64,000 nt of DNA from an uncultured Flavobacteriaceae bacterium (GCA_947489085.1 CANLCJ010000004.1:82317-146316); one strand, 5' to 3'. Shown: positions 8,614 to 17,889, counted from the first letter of the stretch. Numbers and translations are program-made. Notes: generated by a model from the letters alone, not told the origin.

Positions 8614-8944
8614 TACGTTTAGTTTAGCGACTAAATGTAATAAAATGGTAAAACATAAAAAATTTCTTAATTAAATTTTATTTTAAAAACACATTTAGTT
8701 GCTTTTTACTACTTAAAAATAAATTTTCAAACAATTTCTTTACATCTTATTTTGACTTACTAATTATTTTCAGCCTCTTATTTGAACGATCTAATTTGGT
8801 AATTATCTGTGAAAATAATGTAAATTTCATCCTGAGAATGGTTTGGTTTTTGTGCAACTCAAATCTAACGATTTGAGAAAAACACCATTCTCTTTTTAAA
8901 ACGTTTAGGACGCTATTGATACAAAACAATTAATTTTTAATTCT
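8614..8944. other. Divergent intergenic region with a long hairpin
   Basis: This 331-base AT-rich spacer separates the divergent YifB and lipoprotein genes. The only clear structure is the imperfect stem-loop at 8834-8892. No coding potential was found; the antisense frame across it reads through the hairpin and looks fortuitous. Confidence 0.5.
8834..8892. repeat. 59-nt imperfect inverted repeat (three stacked stems)
   Basis: The arms gagaatggt (8834-8842) and accattctc (8884-8892) pair perfectly. They are followed inward by gttttt/aaaaac and then ctcaaatc/gatttgag around a four-base loop (taac). Two unpaired stretches (ttg and gtgcaa) lie on the left side only. The structure is 52 bases upstream of the lipoprotein start at 8945. 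It may be a leader-RNA structure, a small-RNA gene, or a degenerate miniature repeat; the sequence alone does not decide. Confidence 0.5.
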
Positions 8945-9541
8945 ATGAAAAAGAATATGTATGTGTTTTTGCTATGTAGTATTATCGTTTTTGTATTCAT
9001 TTCTTGTTCAAGCAGTAATTTTCAATTTAAGACAGAGAGAAATATTTCTAGAGAAATTTACGATTATAATAAAGCATTTAATTTTATAAAACAGGATTCA
9101 GTCTTTATAAAAGATATAAAAAAATACTTTCCTGATTTGAATGATTGTAAAACGTTAGAGTTTTTTCAAAGCGAATTAATAGAACCAATAACGCTAAGTT
9201 TTTTTGACAAAAAAATTTTAACAAAAACTAAATATTTTGAAAACTATAAAGATTTAGACATTTTGAGCTTTAAGAAAATTAAAGCAGAATACGATTTGAA
9301 ATCTAAATTTACTCCATATCTGATAAATTTAAAAACTAGTAATATCAATCTAAAAGAAAGTTGTCTTATTAAACTTTCTTTTTCTAAAAGAAAAAACAAT
9401 ATACAGGTGATTAAATATTCAATACACGATGTAAATATTGACCCAAGGATAAACTATAAGCCTCGAGAAGGGTTTTATTTGTTTGAATATGATAGAAAAG
9501 GAAATATTCTGCAAAATTTTTACGTTTTAAAGAGTAGTTAA
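8945..9541 (+). CDS. Orphan predicted lipoprotein of unknown function
   Basis: A 198-residue protein with a lipoprotein signal peptide: a basic start (MKKN), a hydrophobic stretch, then the lipobox FISC with predicted acylated C21 followed by SSSN. The mature part is rich in Lys, Ile, Phe and Asn with no domain I recognise. The C-terminus, PREGFYLFEYDRKGNILQNFYVL, suggests a terminal beta hairpin. Codon use is more AT-rich than its neighbours, and it stands alone between a conserved ATPase gene and a PAP2 gene of opposite strand. It could be lineage-specific or recently acquired. The protein would be anchored in the outer or inner membrane facing the periplasm. Confidence 0.7.
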   Translation: MKKNMYVFLLCSIIVFVFISCSSSNFQFKTERNISREIYDYNKAFNFIKQDSVFIKDIKKYFPDLNDCKTLEFFQSELIEPITLSFFDKKILTKTKYFENYKDLDILSFKKIKAEYDLKSKFTPYLINLKTSNINLKESCLIKLSFSKRKNNIQVIKYSIHDVNIDPRINYKPREGFYLFEYDRKGNILQNFYVLKSS

Positions 9542-9599
9542 ATCTGCACCAGAAAATAATTACGAATTGGCATGGTAAAATATTCGACATCTTAATCAT

Positions 9600-10421
9600 C
9601 TAAAAACGATATTTTAAAGACAGACCTTGATAGGATTCTCCAAAATAGTCGAACCCGTTTACTGGAGTTAGAGATAAAGATTTGTTCTTTTTTTTGTGCA
9701 ATTCTGGTACAAAGTAACCTATACTAGCACCAATAGCATATCCTAACATAACATCTGTTAAAAAATGCTGCCCTGCCTCTATTCTTAATGCTCCCACTAC
9801 AGCTGGTAGTGCAATTGCACCTGCCCAAATATAAGGTATACCTGGAGAGTTAGGATTAAAATCTTGGTACACCTTTGCCACAAAAAATGTAGCTGTGGCT
9901 GTAACCGAGGTATGTCCTGAAAAGAAAGAGCGTTGCCCGCTTGCATTAAGACGCCTTCTTAAACTTTCGTTTTCATCGTAAACGTAAGGCCTACTTTTAT
10001 CTACCAAACCAGCTGTTAAAGTATAAAGCGCTCCTGTGGTAGCCATACTTTCTAAAAATAATCCAAATATTTGGCCGCCATTATCGTTAACTTCATCTTC
10101 AAAAAATAAGGCTAACGGTGCTGCAAACGACAAATAAAAGGGAATGTCGCTAATATCGCTTGCTGTTTGAGAAGATTTCCCTGCTGCCCACCTGTCTATT
10201 GCATTTATGTTGTCTCTGCCTGCTACGACTGTTTGCAATTCGCTTTCTGTAAGTCCGTCTTTATTAACAATAAAATAAAACCCCAATGCATTTCCAGCTA
10301 GGGCTGTTGCGGTCCATATTCCATCTCGTTTCCACTTCCATTCGTATGGAGATGTTTCATTTTGAGCATTACTAATGTTTAAAGAAAATAGAAATAGTAT
10401 CAAAAATTTAAAGGTCTTCAT
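9600..10421 (-). CDS. PAP2-family (acid phosphatase/lipid phosphatase) protein
   Basis: A 273-residue protein with a signal peptide cleaved near SNAQ (residue 20). The PAP2 signature is split as usual: K142-S-R144-P145, then S168-G169-H170 (FFSGHTS), then R213...H219...D223 (RIEAGQHFLTD). Family members hydrolyse phosphate monoesters such as phosphatidic acid, undecaprenyl pyrophosphate or lipid A phosphates, using the two histidines for catalysis. Hydrophobic stretches between motifs suggest membrane association. It is a single gene convergent with the lipoprotein at 8945. The substrate cannot be predicted. Confidence 0.88.
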   Translation of the reverse strand: MKTFKFLILFLFSLNISNAQNETSPYEWKWKRDGIWTATALAGNALGFYFIVNKDGLTESELQTVVAGRDNINAIDRWAAGKSSQTASDISDIPFYLSFAAPLALFFEDEVNDNGGQIFGLFLESMATTGALYTLTAGLVDKSRPYVYDENESLRRRLNASGQRSFFSGHTSVTATATFFVAKVYQDFNPNSPGIPYIWAGAIALPAVVGALRIEAGQHFLTDVMLGYAIGASIGYFVPELHKKKNKSLSLTPVNGFDYFGESYQGLSLKYRF

Positions 10422-10671
10422 GTATTTTTTGTTTTAAAATTAGAAATAGACCTGATTTTCATTTTGTGCATATCATTTGAATTTTAATTCGAATAATTTC
10501 ACATTCTATTTTTATAATTTCTTTAAGAATTTTCGAGAATTTAGAGAATTAAAAACTCTATTTATGTAGTTAAATCTTTTGTAATTAACCCTTTAATTGC
10601 AAATGGTATTAGAATAAACTTTACATTTATCTCTATTCAAGTTAAAAGATACATTCAAACGATATTATATC

Positions 10672-10679
10672 TATTTTTG
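10672..10679 (+). promoter_or_regulatory. Bacteroidota-type -7 element for the BamA-like gene
   Basis: TATTTTTG fits the TAnnTTTG -7 consensus and lies 19 bases before the ATG at 10699. No perfect -33 TTTG box is seen at the usual spacing. Confidence 0.4.
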
Positions 10680-10698
10680 CTGAAATTTTCATCAAATA

Positions 10699-11868
10699 AT
10701 GAATCCATTGAAAACAAACAGAAAATCGTTACTAATAAGTGTGCTCCTCTTTAGTTTTTTGTATGCACCCGTTAACGCACAAAATCTAGAACATCTTAAA
10801 GATTTTTTTACATTTTACCCTAATAAAAAAGCTGTTGAAAAAGATTCAACACGTTACTTGCAAAAATTTATAGCAGCACCTGTAGTTAGCTTTTCTCCTG
10901 AAACAAATTTTGCCTTTGGTACTGGTGCTAAATTCTTATTTAAATTTACAGGTAGTGGTGAAGAAACTCGTGTCTCTAACATGCCAATGACTATACAATA
11001 TACTTTGAACAACCAATTTTTTGTGTTTTCTGGTTTCGAAATTTTCACCAATCAAGAAAAATGGGTTATAGAAGGTAATCTCTTACTTCAAAATTACCCA
11101 AGATTATTTTATGGATTTGGAAGAAACACAGAAGAAGAGGCTGAAGAAGTTTATGAAAACAATCAATTTTTGTTTGAACCTATTTTCTTAAAGCAAACGC
11201 CTGTACGTTATTTATTTTTTGGTGCTGGGGTGCGTTATAACAGAATTTCTAAAACTGGTTTTGAAGAGGGCGGCTTAATCGACCAACTTAGACCAAATGG
11301 TTTTGATGGCTCAACATCTGTTGGTGCAGAAGTCGCCTTGCTTTACGACAGTAGAAACAACGTTTTAAATGCACAAAGGGGTTGGTACTTAGAATTTACT
11401 CATGGGAAATACGATAAGGTATTGGGAGGAACTAACATTTTTAACTTAACCCGTTTCGATTTAAGACATTTTAAAGAGCTTAAAAACAAATCCAAGGACA
11501 TATTAGCATTTCAATTTGTTGGTAGAGCTACAAGAGGTAATATTCCTTTTTCTGAATTTGCTTTTTTTGGAAGCAGTGAAATTATGAGAGGTTACAGAGA
11601 AGGACGTTTTGTAGATCGCGATTTGTTGGCTTCTCAAATAGAATACCGCAAACATTTTGGCGAATCCAAATTTGGAGCTGTTGCTTTTTTAGGTACTGGA
11701 AGTGTATACAATAACTTAGCCGATTTTCAATTTGGTTCCTTAAAGCCAAATTATGGTGCTGGATTACGTTTTAAATTGGATAAGGAAGAAAACCTTAACA
11801 TTCGATTCGATTGGGGCGTAGGTAGAGGTACAAATGAGTTTTATTTGAGTATAGCTGAAGCCTTTTAA
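10699..11868 (+). CDS. BamA/TamA-type (surface antigen D15-like) outer membrane barrel protein
   Basis: A 389-residue protein with a signal peptide (cleavage near VNAQN, residue 28) followed almost entirely by a beta barrel with no POTRA domains. The barrel shows the family-typical block GWYLEFTHGKYDKV, the central VAFLGTGSVYNN and GAGLRFKLDKEENLNIRFDWGVG, and the closing strand NEFYLSIAEAF ending in Phe, as expected for BAM-recognised barrels. The SEIMRGYREGRF segment corresponds to the conserved (V/I)RG(F/Y) loop motif of the Omp85 superfamily. Members either insert or translocate proteins or lipids; this short POTRA-less form has no assigned substrate. A bidirectional terminator follows. 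Confidence 0.88.
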   Translation: MNPLKTNRKSLLISVLLFSFLYAPVNAQNLEHLKDFFTFYPNKKAVEKDSTRYLQKFIAAPVVSFSPETNFAFGTGAKFLFKFTGSGEETRVSNMPMTIQYTLNNQFFVFSGFEIFTNQEKWVIEGNLLLQNYPRLFYGFGRNTEEEAEEVYENNQFLFEPIFLKQTPVRYLFFGAGVRYNRISKTGFEEGGLIDQLRPNGFDGSTSVGAEVALLYDSRNNVLNAQRGWYLEFTHGKYDKVLGGTNIFNLTRFDLRHFKELKNKSKDILAFQFVGRATRGNIPFSEFAFFGSSEIMRGYREGRFVDRDLLASQIEYRKHFGESKFGAVAFLGTGSVYNNLADFQFGSLKPNYGAGLRFKLDKEENLNIRFDWGVGRGTNEFYLSIAEAF

Positions 11869-11903
11869 CCCCCGAGTAACTAACTTTATTGAACATAAAT
11901 TAC

Positions 11904-11934
11904 ACAAAAAGCCCTCTAATAGAGGGCTTTTTGT
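11904..11934. terminator. Bidirectional rho-independent terminator
   Basis: A perfect 14-bp stem, acaaaaagccctct / agagggctttttgt, with a three-base loop (aat) lies between the convergent BamA-like and transketolase genes. A-runs and T-runs on the two flanks let it work in both directions. Confidence 0.85.
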
Positions 11935-11972
11935 ATTGTAAAAATATTTTAACTAAAAGATAAATAGGCTTA

Positions 11973-12926
11973 CTATTTTCTTGCGATGGCTTTCTTCGCT
12001 TTTTCTACTATGATAGCACTATTTAAACCATATTTTTCCATCAACTGTGCAGGCGTACCAGATTCTCCAAAAGTATCGTTGGTTCCTACAAATTCTTGTG
12101 GTGTTGGTAATTTTGTAGCTAGTACTCGCGCTACACTTTCTCCTAAGCCACCTAAGATGTTATGTTCTTCTGCAGTTACAATACATCCTGTTTTAGATAC
12201 CGACGTTAATATAGCATCATCATCTAAAGGCTTAATTGTATGTATGTTTATTACTTCTGCAGATATACCTGCAGCATGTAACACTTTAGATGCTTCTAAA
12301 GCTTCCCAAACCAAATGTCCCGTAGCAACTATAGTTACATCGTTACCCTCTGTTAATTGTATCGCTTTCCCTATTTCAAACTTTTGATTTTCTGGCGTAA
12401 AAATTGGCACAGATGGTCTACCAAAACGCAAATAAACAGGACCTTCGTACTCTGCTATAGCTATAGTAGCCGCTTTAGTTTGGTTGTAATCACATGGGTT
12501 AATTACTACCATGCCAGGTAGCATTTTCATTAAACCTATATCTTCTAATATTTGGTGTGTTGCACCATCTTCACCAAGGGTTAAGCCTGCGTGAGAAGCA
12601 CATATTTTAACATTCTTATCAGAATAAGCAATAGATTGACGAATTTGATCGTAAACACGTCCTGTAGCAAAATTTGCAAAAGTACCTGTAAATGGAATTT
12701 TTCCACCTATAGTTAATCCTGCTGCAATACCCATCATATTTGCTTCGGCAATACCTATTTGAAAAAAGCGTTCTGGGTTTTCTTTAATAAAATCGTTCAT
12801 CTTTAACGAACCTATTAAATCTGCACAAAGAGCAACAACATTAGGGTTAGTTCTACCTAGTTCGGTTAAACCAGCTCCAAAACCACTTCTTGTATCTTTC
12901 TTTTCTGTATATGTATAAGTTTTCAT
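11973..12926 (-). CDS. Transketolase, C-terminal subunit (pyrimidine-binding and C domains)
   Basis: A 317-residue protein equal to the second half of a transketolase. The pyrimidine-binding domain (about 10-175) has the segment [23 protein letters not shown] containing the catalytic-cofactor glutamate, and [15 protein letters not shown]. The transketolase C domain (about 190-310) follows. Together with the upstream N-terminal subunit gene it would form the complete thiamine-diphosphate enzyme of the non-oxidative pentose phosphate pathway. Transketolases split over two adjacent genes are common in Bacteroidota and some other phyla. It follows the N subunit by 24 bases in the same operon. Some split forms serve other sugar pathways, but nothing here points that way. 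Confidence 0.92.
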   Translation of the reverse strand: MKTYTYTEKKDTRSGFGAGLTELGRTNPNVVALCADLIGSLKMNDFIKENPERFFQIGIAEANMMGIAAGLTIGGKIPFTGTFANFATGRVYDQIRQSIAYSDKNVKICASHAGLTLGEDGATHQILEDIGLMKMLPGMVVINPCDYNQTKAATIAIAEYEGPVYLRFGRPSVPIFTPENQKFEIGKAIQLTEGNDVTIVATGHLVWEALEASKVLHAAGISAEVINIHTIKPLDDDAILTSVSKTGCIVTAEEHNILGGLGESVARVLATKLPTPQEFVGTNDTFGESGTPAQLMEKYGLNSAIIVEKAKKAIARK

Positions 12927-12950
12927 TTTTATTGTAATAAATGTAAGTGG

Positions 12951-13796
12951 TTAATAATCTCCTAAAGTTTCTGGATTCTGCGCTAAACCTGCTTCTAATT
13001 GCTCGTCGTTTGGTGCTTTACCATGCCATGCGTGTGTATGCATCATGAAATCTACACCGTTACCCATTATCGTTTTAAGTAACACACATACTGGTTTCCC
13101 TTTTCCTGTTTCGGCTTTAGCTTTTGCCATACCGTCTAAAATAGCTTCCAAATCGTTTCCAGCCTCTATTTCTAAAACAGTCCACCCAAATGCTTCAAAT
13201 TTACCTTTTATGCTTCCCATTGGTAAAACATCATCGGTAGAACCATCTATTTGCTGTCCATTTAAATCTACAGTAGCAATTAAATTATCCACTTTTTTAG
13301 CAGAAGCATACATTATAGCTTCCCAGTTTTGACCTTCCTGTAACTCTCCATCACCGTGTAATGTATATACCAACTTATTATCGCCATTTAGTTTCTTAGC
13401 TTGCGCTGCTCCTAAGGCTACAGACATACCTTGACCCAAAGATCCCGATGCAATTCTAATGCCTGGTAAGCCTTCGTGAGTTGTTGGATGCCCCTGTAAA
13501 CGAGAATCTATCAATCTAAATGTATTAAGTTCCTCTACTGGAAAATAACCAGCTCTTGCCAAAACACTGTAAAATACAGGAGAGATATGCCCATTCGACA
13601 AAAAGAACAAATCTTCATCTGCTCCATCCATATCAAATGTTTCTTTTCTATCCATAATTTCGTTGTATAATGCAACGAAAAATTCAGCACACCCTAAAGA
13701 TCCACCTGGATGACCAGAATTTACCTTGTGTACTTGTCTTAAGATATCTCTTCGTACTTGTGTACAAATATCTTCTAAGTGTTTAATTTTTGACAT
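12951..13796 (-). CDS. Transketolase, N-terminal subunit (TPP diphosphate-binding domain)
   Basis: A 281-residue protein equal to the first half of transketolase. It has the family start with VNSGHPGGSLGCAEF, the active-site region LQGHPTTHEGLPGI, GSLGQGMSVALGAA, and the thiamine-diphosphate/metal motif GDGELQEGQNWEA ending at N-G-Q-Q. It binds the diphosphate end of TPP and Mg2+; catalysis requires the partner encoded immediately downstream. It is the first gene of a two-gene minus-strand operon whose promoter must lie in the 150-base gap shared with the divergent tgt gene. Confidence 0.93.
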   Translation of the reverse strand: MSKIKHLEDICTQVRRDILRQVHKVNSGHPGGSLGCAEFFVALYNEIMDRKETFDMDGADEDLFFLSNGHISPVFYSVLARAGYFPVEELNTFRLIDSRLQGHPTTHEGLPGIRIASGSLGQGMSVALGAAQAKKLNGDNKLVYTLHGDGELQEGQNWEAIMYASAKKVDNLIATVDLNGQQIDGSTDDVLPMGSIKGKFEAFGWTVLEIEAGNDLEAILDGMAKAKAETGKGKPVCVLLKTIMGNGVDFMMHTHAWHGKAPNDEQLEAGLAQNPETLGDY

Positions 13797-13922
13797 GTTA
13801 AAATATATTTTTTGCGCGACAAAAATAGGCGATTAAGATAGTTTTACAAAAGATTACTAGAGTATTTTACGCAAACAACAAACTACAGCGCTCTAAGGGT
13901 ACTTTTTTTGATTTAAAATATG

Positions 13923-13930
13923 TAGGTTTG
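13923..13930 (+). promoter_or_regulatory. -7 element of the tgt promoter, which decides the tgt start
   Basis: TAGGTTTG matches TAnnTTTG. Transcription would begin a few bases downstream, after the TTG at 13928, so the ATG at 13949 is the sensible translation start. Confidence 0.4.
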
Positions 13931-13948
13931 CTCATTGTTTACACAACT

Positions 13949-15079
13949 ATGATATTCGAATTACATAAAAAAGATAAAGAAAGTAAAGCTAGAGCAGGTA
14001 CACTAACCACAGATCATGGGGTTATTGAAACACCTATATTTATGCCTGTAGGCACAGTAGCTACAGTTAAAGGTGTACACCAACGTGAACTAAAAAATGA
14101 TATTAACCCAGATATTATCTTGGGGAATACTTACCATTTGTACTTAAGGCCACAAACGCGCATTATAGAAAAAGCAGGAGGTTTACATAAATTCATGAAC
14201 TGGGATCGTAATATCTTAACAGATTCTGGAGGGTACCAAGTCTATTCTTTATCTGCAAACAGAAAGATTAAAGAAGAAGGGGTTAAATTTAAATCTCATA
14301 TAGATGGCAGTTACCACACATTTACACCAGAAAATGTTATGGAAATACAGCGTACTATTGGTGCCGATATTATCATGGCATTCGATGAATGCACCCCCTA
14401 CCCTTGCGATTACAATTATGCTAAGCGGTCTATGCACATGACGCACCGTTGGTTAGACAGGTGTATTAATCACTTAGAAAAAACACCTCTAAAATACGAT
14501 TACAATCAAGCCTTTTTTCCAATAGTACAAGGTAGTACTTATAAAGATTTAAGGCGGCAATCTGCTGAATACATAGCCAATTCTGGCGCTGTGGGTAATG
14601 CTATTGGAGGCCTATCTGTAGGAGAACCTGCTGAAGAAATGTATGCCATGACAGATGTGGTTTGCGAAATTCTACCAGAAGATAAGCCCCGATATTTAAT
14701 GGGTGTGGGCACGCCTATAAATATTCTTGAAAATATTGCCTTAGGTGTTGATATGTTCGATTGTGTAATGCCCACACGTAACGCAAGAAATGGTATGCTG
14801 TTTACAGCTCATGGTAGTATAAACATAAAAAACAAAAAATGGGAAGATGATTTTTCTCCTATTGATGAAATGGGCATTACTTTTGTTGATACAGAATACA
14901 GTAAAGCCTATTTAAGACATTTATTTACTGTTAATGAACTATTAGGCAAGCAAATTGCCTCAATACATAATCTTGGCTTTTATTTATGGTTGGTAAGAGA
15001 AGCCAGAAAGCATATTTTAGCTGGAGATTTTACAAGTTGGAAAAATGTAATGGTAAAACAAATGGACAAACGGCTTTAA
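13949..15079 (+). CDS. tgt: Queuine/preQ1 tRNA-ribosyltransferase
   Basis: A 376-residue TIM-barrel enzyme that exchanges guanine-34 for preQ1 in GUN-anticodon tRNAs. Substrate-binding and catalytic motifs are present: TDSGGYQ (general acid/base Asp), FDECTPY, GGLSVGE and the nucleophile Asp in MFDCVMPTRNARNG. In place of the usual CxCxxC...H zinc site before YLRHLF, the segment reads IDEMGITFVDTEYSKAYLRHLF, without cysteines. Zinc-less variants may be normal in this phylum, but the loss is clear in the sequence. The start at 13949 fits the family N-terminus and the promoter. An LptF/G permease gene follows 55 bases downstream, probably co-transcribed. Confidence 0.95.
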   Translation: MIFELHKKDKESKARAGTLTTDHGVIETPIFMPVGTVATVKGVHQRELKNDINPDIILGNTYHLYLRPQTRIIEKAGGLHKFMNWDRNILTDSGGYQVYSLSANRKIKEEGVKFKSHIDGSYHTFTPENVMEIQRTIGADIIMAFDECTPYPCDYNYAKRSMHMTHRWLDRCINHLEKTPLKYDYNQAFFPIVQGSTYKDLRRQSAEYIANSGAVGNAIGGLSVGEPAEEMYAMTDVVCEILPEDKPRYLMGVGTPINILENIALGVDMFDCVMPTRNARNGMLFTAHGSINIKNKKWEDDFSPIDEMGITFVDTEYSKAYLRHLFTVNELLGKQIASIHNLGFYLWLVREARKHILAGDFTSWKNVMVKQMDKRL

Positions 15080-15134
15080 TTAAGCTTAAAAGAACACATT
15101 AAATACTCGCACTTAAATCGTAAGTTTAGGGCAT

Positions 15135-16211
15135 ATGAAAATATTAGATTGGTACATATTAAAACGCTACATTTTTACATTTTTAATGATGCTGCTATTG
15201 TTTATACCCATTGGTATAACGGTTAATCTTGCTGAAAAAATTGGTAAAATATTAGATAACGATGTCCCTTTTAATGAAGTTGCTTTATTTTATTTAAATT
15301 TTACGGTTTATTTTGCAAATCTTTTATTTCCCTTATTTTTATTTCTTTCTGTTATTTGGTTTACCTCTAAACTTGCCAATAACACTGAGATTGTTGCTTT
15401 TTTAAGCTCTGGGGTATCGTTTTCCAGATTTCTTAGACCATATATATACGGCGCAACACTAACTGCTTTATTTGCACTTGTTATGGGAATGTATTTGGCG
15501 CCAAAAGCTAGTGAGGGCTATAACGAGTTTAATTACAAATATTTTAAAAGGGGTAAAAGTCCTGTTGATACAAAAAACTTATACAGACAGATAAACGATA
15601 AAGATTTTATCTACGTAAGCAGTTACAATTCTGAAAAGAAAACAGGTTACGATTTTACTTTAGAACATTATGATGGGAATAAAATTGTTACAAAAATTAA
15701 TGCCTCTAGAATAGAATACATCCCTAAAGATACAATTTACAGGCTGTACAATTATGTAAAAAGACATGTTGGTGTATTAGAAGATTCTTTAGAAATTAAA
15801 AAACGAAAAGACACGCTATTTAGCTTTAATACGGACGATTTAACGCCAGAAATTTATGCAGCCGAAGTAAAATCGTATCCTGAATTGGTAGAATTTATTA
15901 GGAAAGAAGAAGCCAGAGGTTCATCTAACATAGGGCGTTACAAATTAGTGCTATATAGAAAATGGAGTTTGCCTGTATCTATCTTTATATTAACAATTAT
16001 TGCTGTTGCTGTATCTTCAATTAAACGACGAGGCGGTATGGGGGTTAATCTAGCATTGGGCATAACAATAGCTATGGTTTTTGTGTTTTTCGATAAGATT
16101 TTTGGTGTAATGGCACAACAATCAGATTTCCCACCTATAATAGCCGTATGGTTCCCTAACTTTGTATTTAGCATTTTAGCGGTATACTTATTACGCAAAG
16201 CCAAACGCTAA
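15135..16211 (+). CDS. LptF/LptG-family permease (LPS export)
   Basis: A 358-residue YjgP/YjgQ-family membrane protein. Three N-terminal transmembrane helices (about 12-32, 50-75, 98-120) are followed by a periplasmic beta-jellyroll region (about 130-270) and three C-terminal helices (about 275-295, 303-322, 333-353). The opening ILDWYILKRYIFTF is characteristic. The family forms the inner-membrane part of the Lpt ABC transporter that extracts lipopolysaccharide and passes it to LptC/LptA. Whether it plays the LptF or LptG role cannot be decided from one copy. It lies downstream of tgt on the same strand. Confidence 0.9.
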   Translation: MKILDWYILKRYIFTFLMMLLLFIPIGITVNLAEKIGKILDNDVPFNEVALFYLNFTVYFANLLFPLFLFLSVIWFTSKLANNTEIVAFLSSGVSFSRFLRPYIYGATLTALFALVMGMYLAPKASEGYNEFNYKYFKRGKSPVDTKNLYRQINDKDFIYVSSYNSEKKTGYDFTLEHYDGNKIVTKINASRIEYIPKDTIYRLYNYVKRHVGVLEDSLEIKKRKDTLFSFNTDDLTPEIYAAEVKSYPELVEFIRKEEARGSSNIGRYKLVLYRKWSLPVSIFILTIIAVAVSSIKRRGGMGVNLALGITIAMVFVFFDKIFGVMAQQSDFPPIIAVWFPNFVFSILAVYLLRKAKR

Positions 16212-16499
16212 AAATAACGTCTAATTTTATGTAATAAGACGACGATATTAGTCTGTTTTAGCATAACCTTAAATACTGATACTGCGACTAAAATGAAAAA
16301 CAACGGTGTTTACATGTACCTAAAAGTGTTTTGCAAGCGGGCTTTACAACAAACATTTTATAGATTAGTTGGTAACAAAATGAAAGTATCTTAACGACAA
16401 TTTTAAAGGGCTTAATCTTTAGTTATCAAACAATATATGTGAAAATTAAGAACAGGTAGTTACAGATAAAAGCCTTTGCTAACTAACGTATATACACCT

Positions 16500-17609
16500 T
16501 TATTTTCGAATTTTATACATGGTATAAGCCCCTACCCGTTTATCTACTTTTATACCGTAGGTATCGTAAAACACAGAAGACATTAAGTCGAAATACTTGT
16601 AGTGTACTTCCCAGTCGTGCAAAGTATTGGCCAACTTAGCATCGCTAATAATTATTGGCAATTCCAGTAAGTTAGACAGCTGGTAATTAAGTTCTATTAA
16701 AGATACATTATTGGCTTTAATATCTGTATCTCCTATTAAAAAATTGGGAGTATCGTTCCCCCAATCTATTTGATTTGTATCCCAAAAATTAGAAGTCTCT
16801 AAATTAAAAAACAAGACATCGCCTTTTGTTTTATTTTCAGATTTCTTAAGCTTTAAATACTTTAAAACTGTTTTGGTTTTATTCTGAAACGATTTTGTAT
16901 CGTATTTAAAACGCATGCGGTAAAACGTATTTAAACTAGGTGCAACTTCTATTTGCGCTTTAAAAACACCTTCTGTATATGCTAAGATTGACTGTAAATC
17001 TCCTGAAAGCTCTAAATATGTAGCTTTCTTTTGCACTAATAAGGTACTTTGGTAGTTTTCTAGTGCTTTAGCTTCAAAACCCTTGTAAAAATCATCATCT
17101 ACAACTTCAATTGCATGTTTGTAGGCTTCCTGCGGAAACATACCGTCTACAGCTATTCTCGTATTTTGTTGTTTTAAAAAACGATTTAAATGGTAAAATT
17201 TAAATTCCGCAGGATGCCCTTCCCAAAGTTTTTCACCTTCGGCATTAAAAAGTATACCGTGTGGTAAACTAGAAATGGCATATTTAGAAAAAGTTTCGCC
17301 ATCGTAATCTATAGCCACGGCCAATTCTAATTGATGTTTTGTTATAAAACGCTTAACTATATCTGGATTTTCCTGAGTTAAAGACATTATGTAAAAATCT
17401 TCTGGAAATTGCCTTTGCAAGCCCGTAAGGTATTTAGATACAGTTATGCAAGGGCCGCACCAAGTGGCCCAAAAATCCACAAAATATAATTTATTATCGG
17501 TTTTTGTTGCAATACTAGACGCCTTTATATGCTCTGCAACTTTAATTTGCGCAGAAAAAAACAACGGCACCAATATGATTGCTATTGTTAATAAAATTCT
17601 ATTTCTCAT
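16500..17609 (-). CDS. Secreted thioredoxin-fold protein with a large unknown C-terminal region
   Basis: A 369-residue protein with a signal peptide (residues 1-20, ending FFSAQI). The thioredoxin domain (about 25-155) contains the redox motif WCGPC in FWATWCGPC and the cis-proline loop SSLPHGILF. It should act in the periplasm as a TlpA-like thiol reductant or oxidant. Residues 160-369 form an additional region with no motif I recognise; it contains LSNLLELPIIISDAKL and a C-terminal YGIKVDKRVGAYTMYKI. It stands alone, divergent from DUF4197. The partner protein is unknown. Confidence 0.82.
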   Translation of the reverse strand: MRNRILLTIAIILVPLFFSAQIKVAEHIKASSIATKTDNKLYFVDFWATWCGPCITVSKYLTGLQRQFPEDFYIMSLTQENPDIVKRFITKHQLELAVAIDYDGETFSKYAISSLPHGILFNAEGEKLWEGHPAEFKFYHLNRFLKQQNTRIAVDGMFPQEAYKHAIEVVDDDFYKGFEAKALENYQSTLLVQKKATYLELSGDLQSILAYTEGVFKAQIEVAPSLNTFYRMRFKYDTKSFQNKTKTVLKYLKLKKSENKTKGDVLFFNLETSNFWDTNQIDWGNDTPNFLIGDTDIKANNVSLIELNYQLSNLLELPIIISDAKLANTLHDWEVHYKYFDLMSSVFYDTYGIKVDKRVGAYTMYKIRK

Positions 17610-17787
17610 TTAATTCCTTTGTACGTTATCTACAATATACTTAAGCAAGTACCGTGCAAAAATAACATTTTAGTTAAACTTTTTTTATGCATTGCGTGTA
17701 TTACTTGTGACTTTTCGAAAACTAGTGTGTCTTAAATGTGTATAGATAAAATAATCGAAATTAATTGAGGGATTAGTTATGATTTAT

Positions 17788-17814
17788 AAAAGGGGCATGT
17801 GTAATGCCTCTTTT
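17788..17814 (+). terminator. Terminator-like hairpin upstream of the DUF4197 gene
   Basis: An 11-bp stem aaaaggggcat / atgcctctttt (one G-U pair) with a five-base loop is followed by gttttt. It lies 75 bases before the next start codon, in the gap between two divergent genes, where no annotated transcript ends. It could end a short leader or small RNA. Confidence 0.6.
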
Positions 17815-17889
17815 GTTTTTTAAAAGAAAGATTAAATTGTTACTAATTCTATATTAGTATATTTGAACAACTAAAAATTGAATATAAAA

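Noticed and set aside
8747..8929. 60-codon minus-strand frame upstream of the lipoprotein
   Set aside because: It runs through the imperfect hairpin and has an AT-driven composition with no motifs; probably fortuitous.
16293..16394. 33-codon plus-strand frame (MKNNGVYMYLKVFC...) after the LptF/G gene
   Set aside because: Too short to judge, no promoter, repeats or homology recognised.
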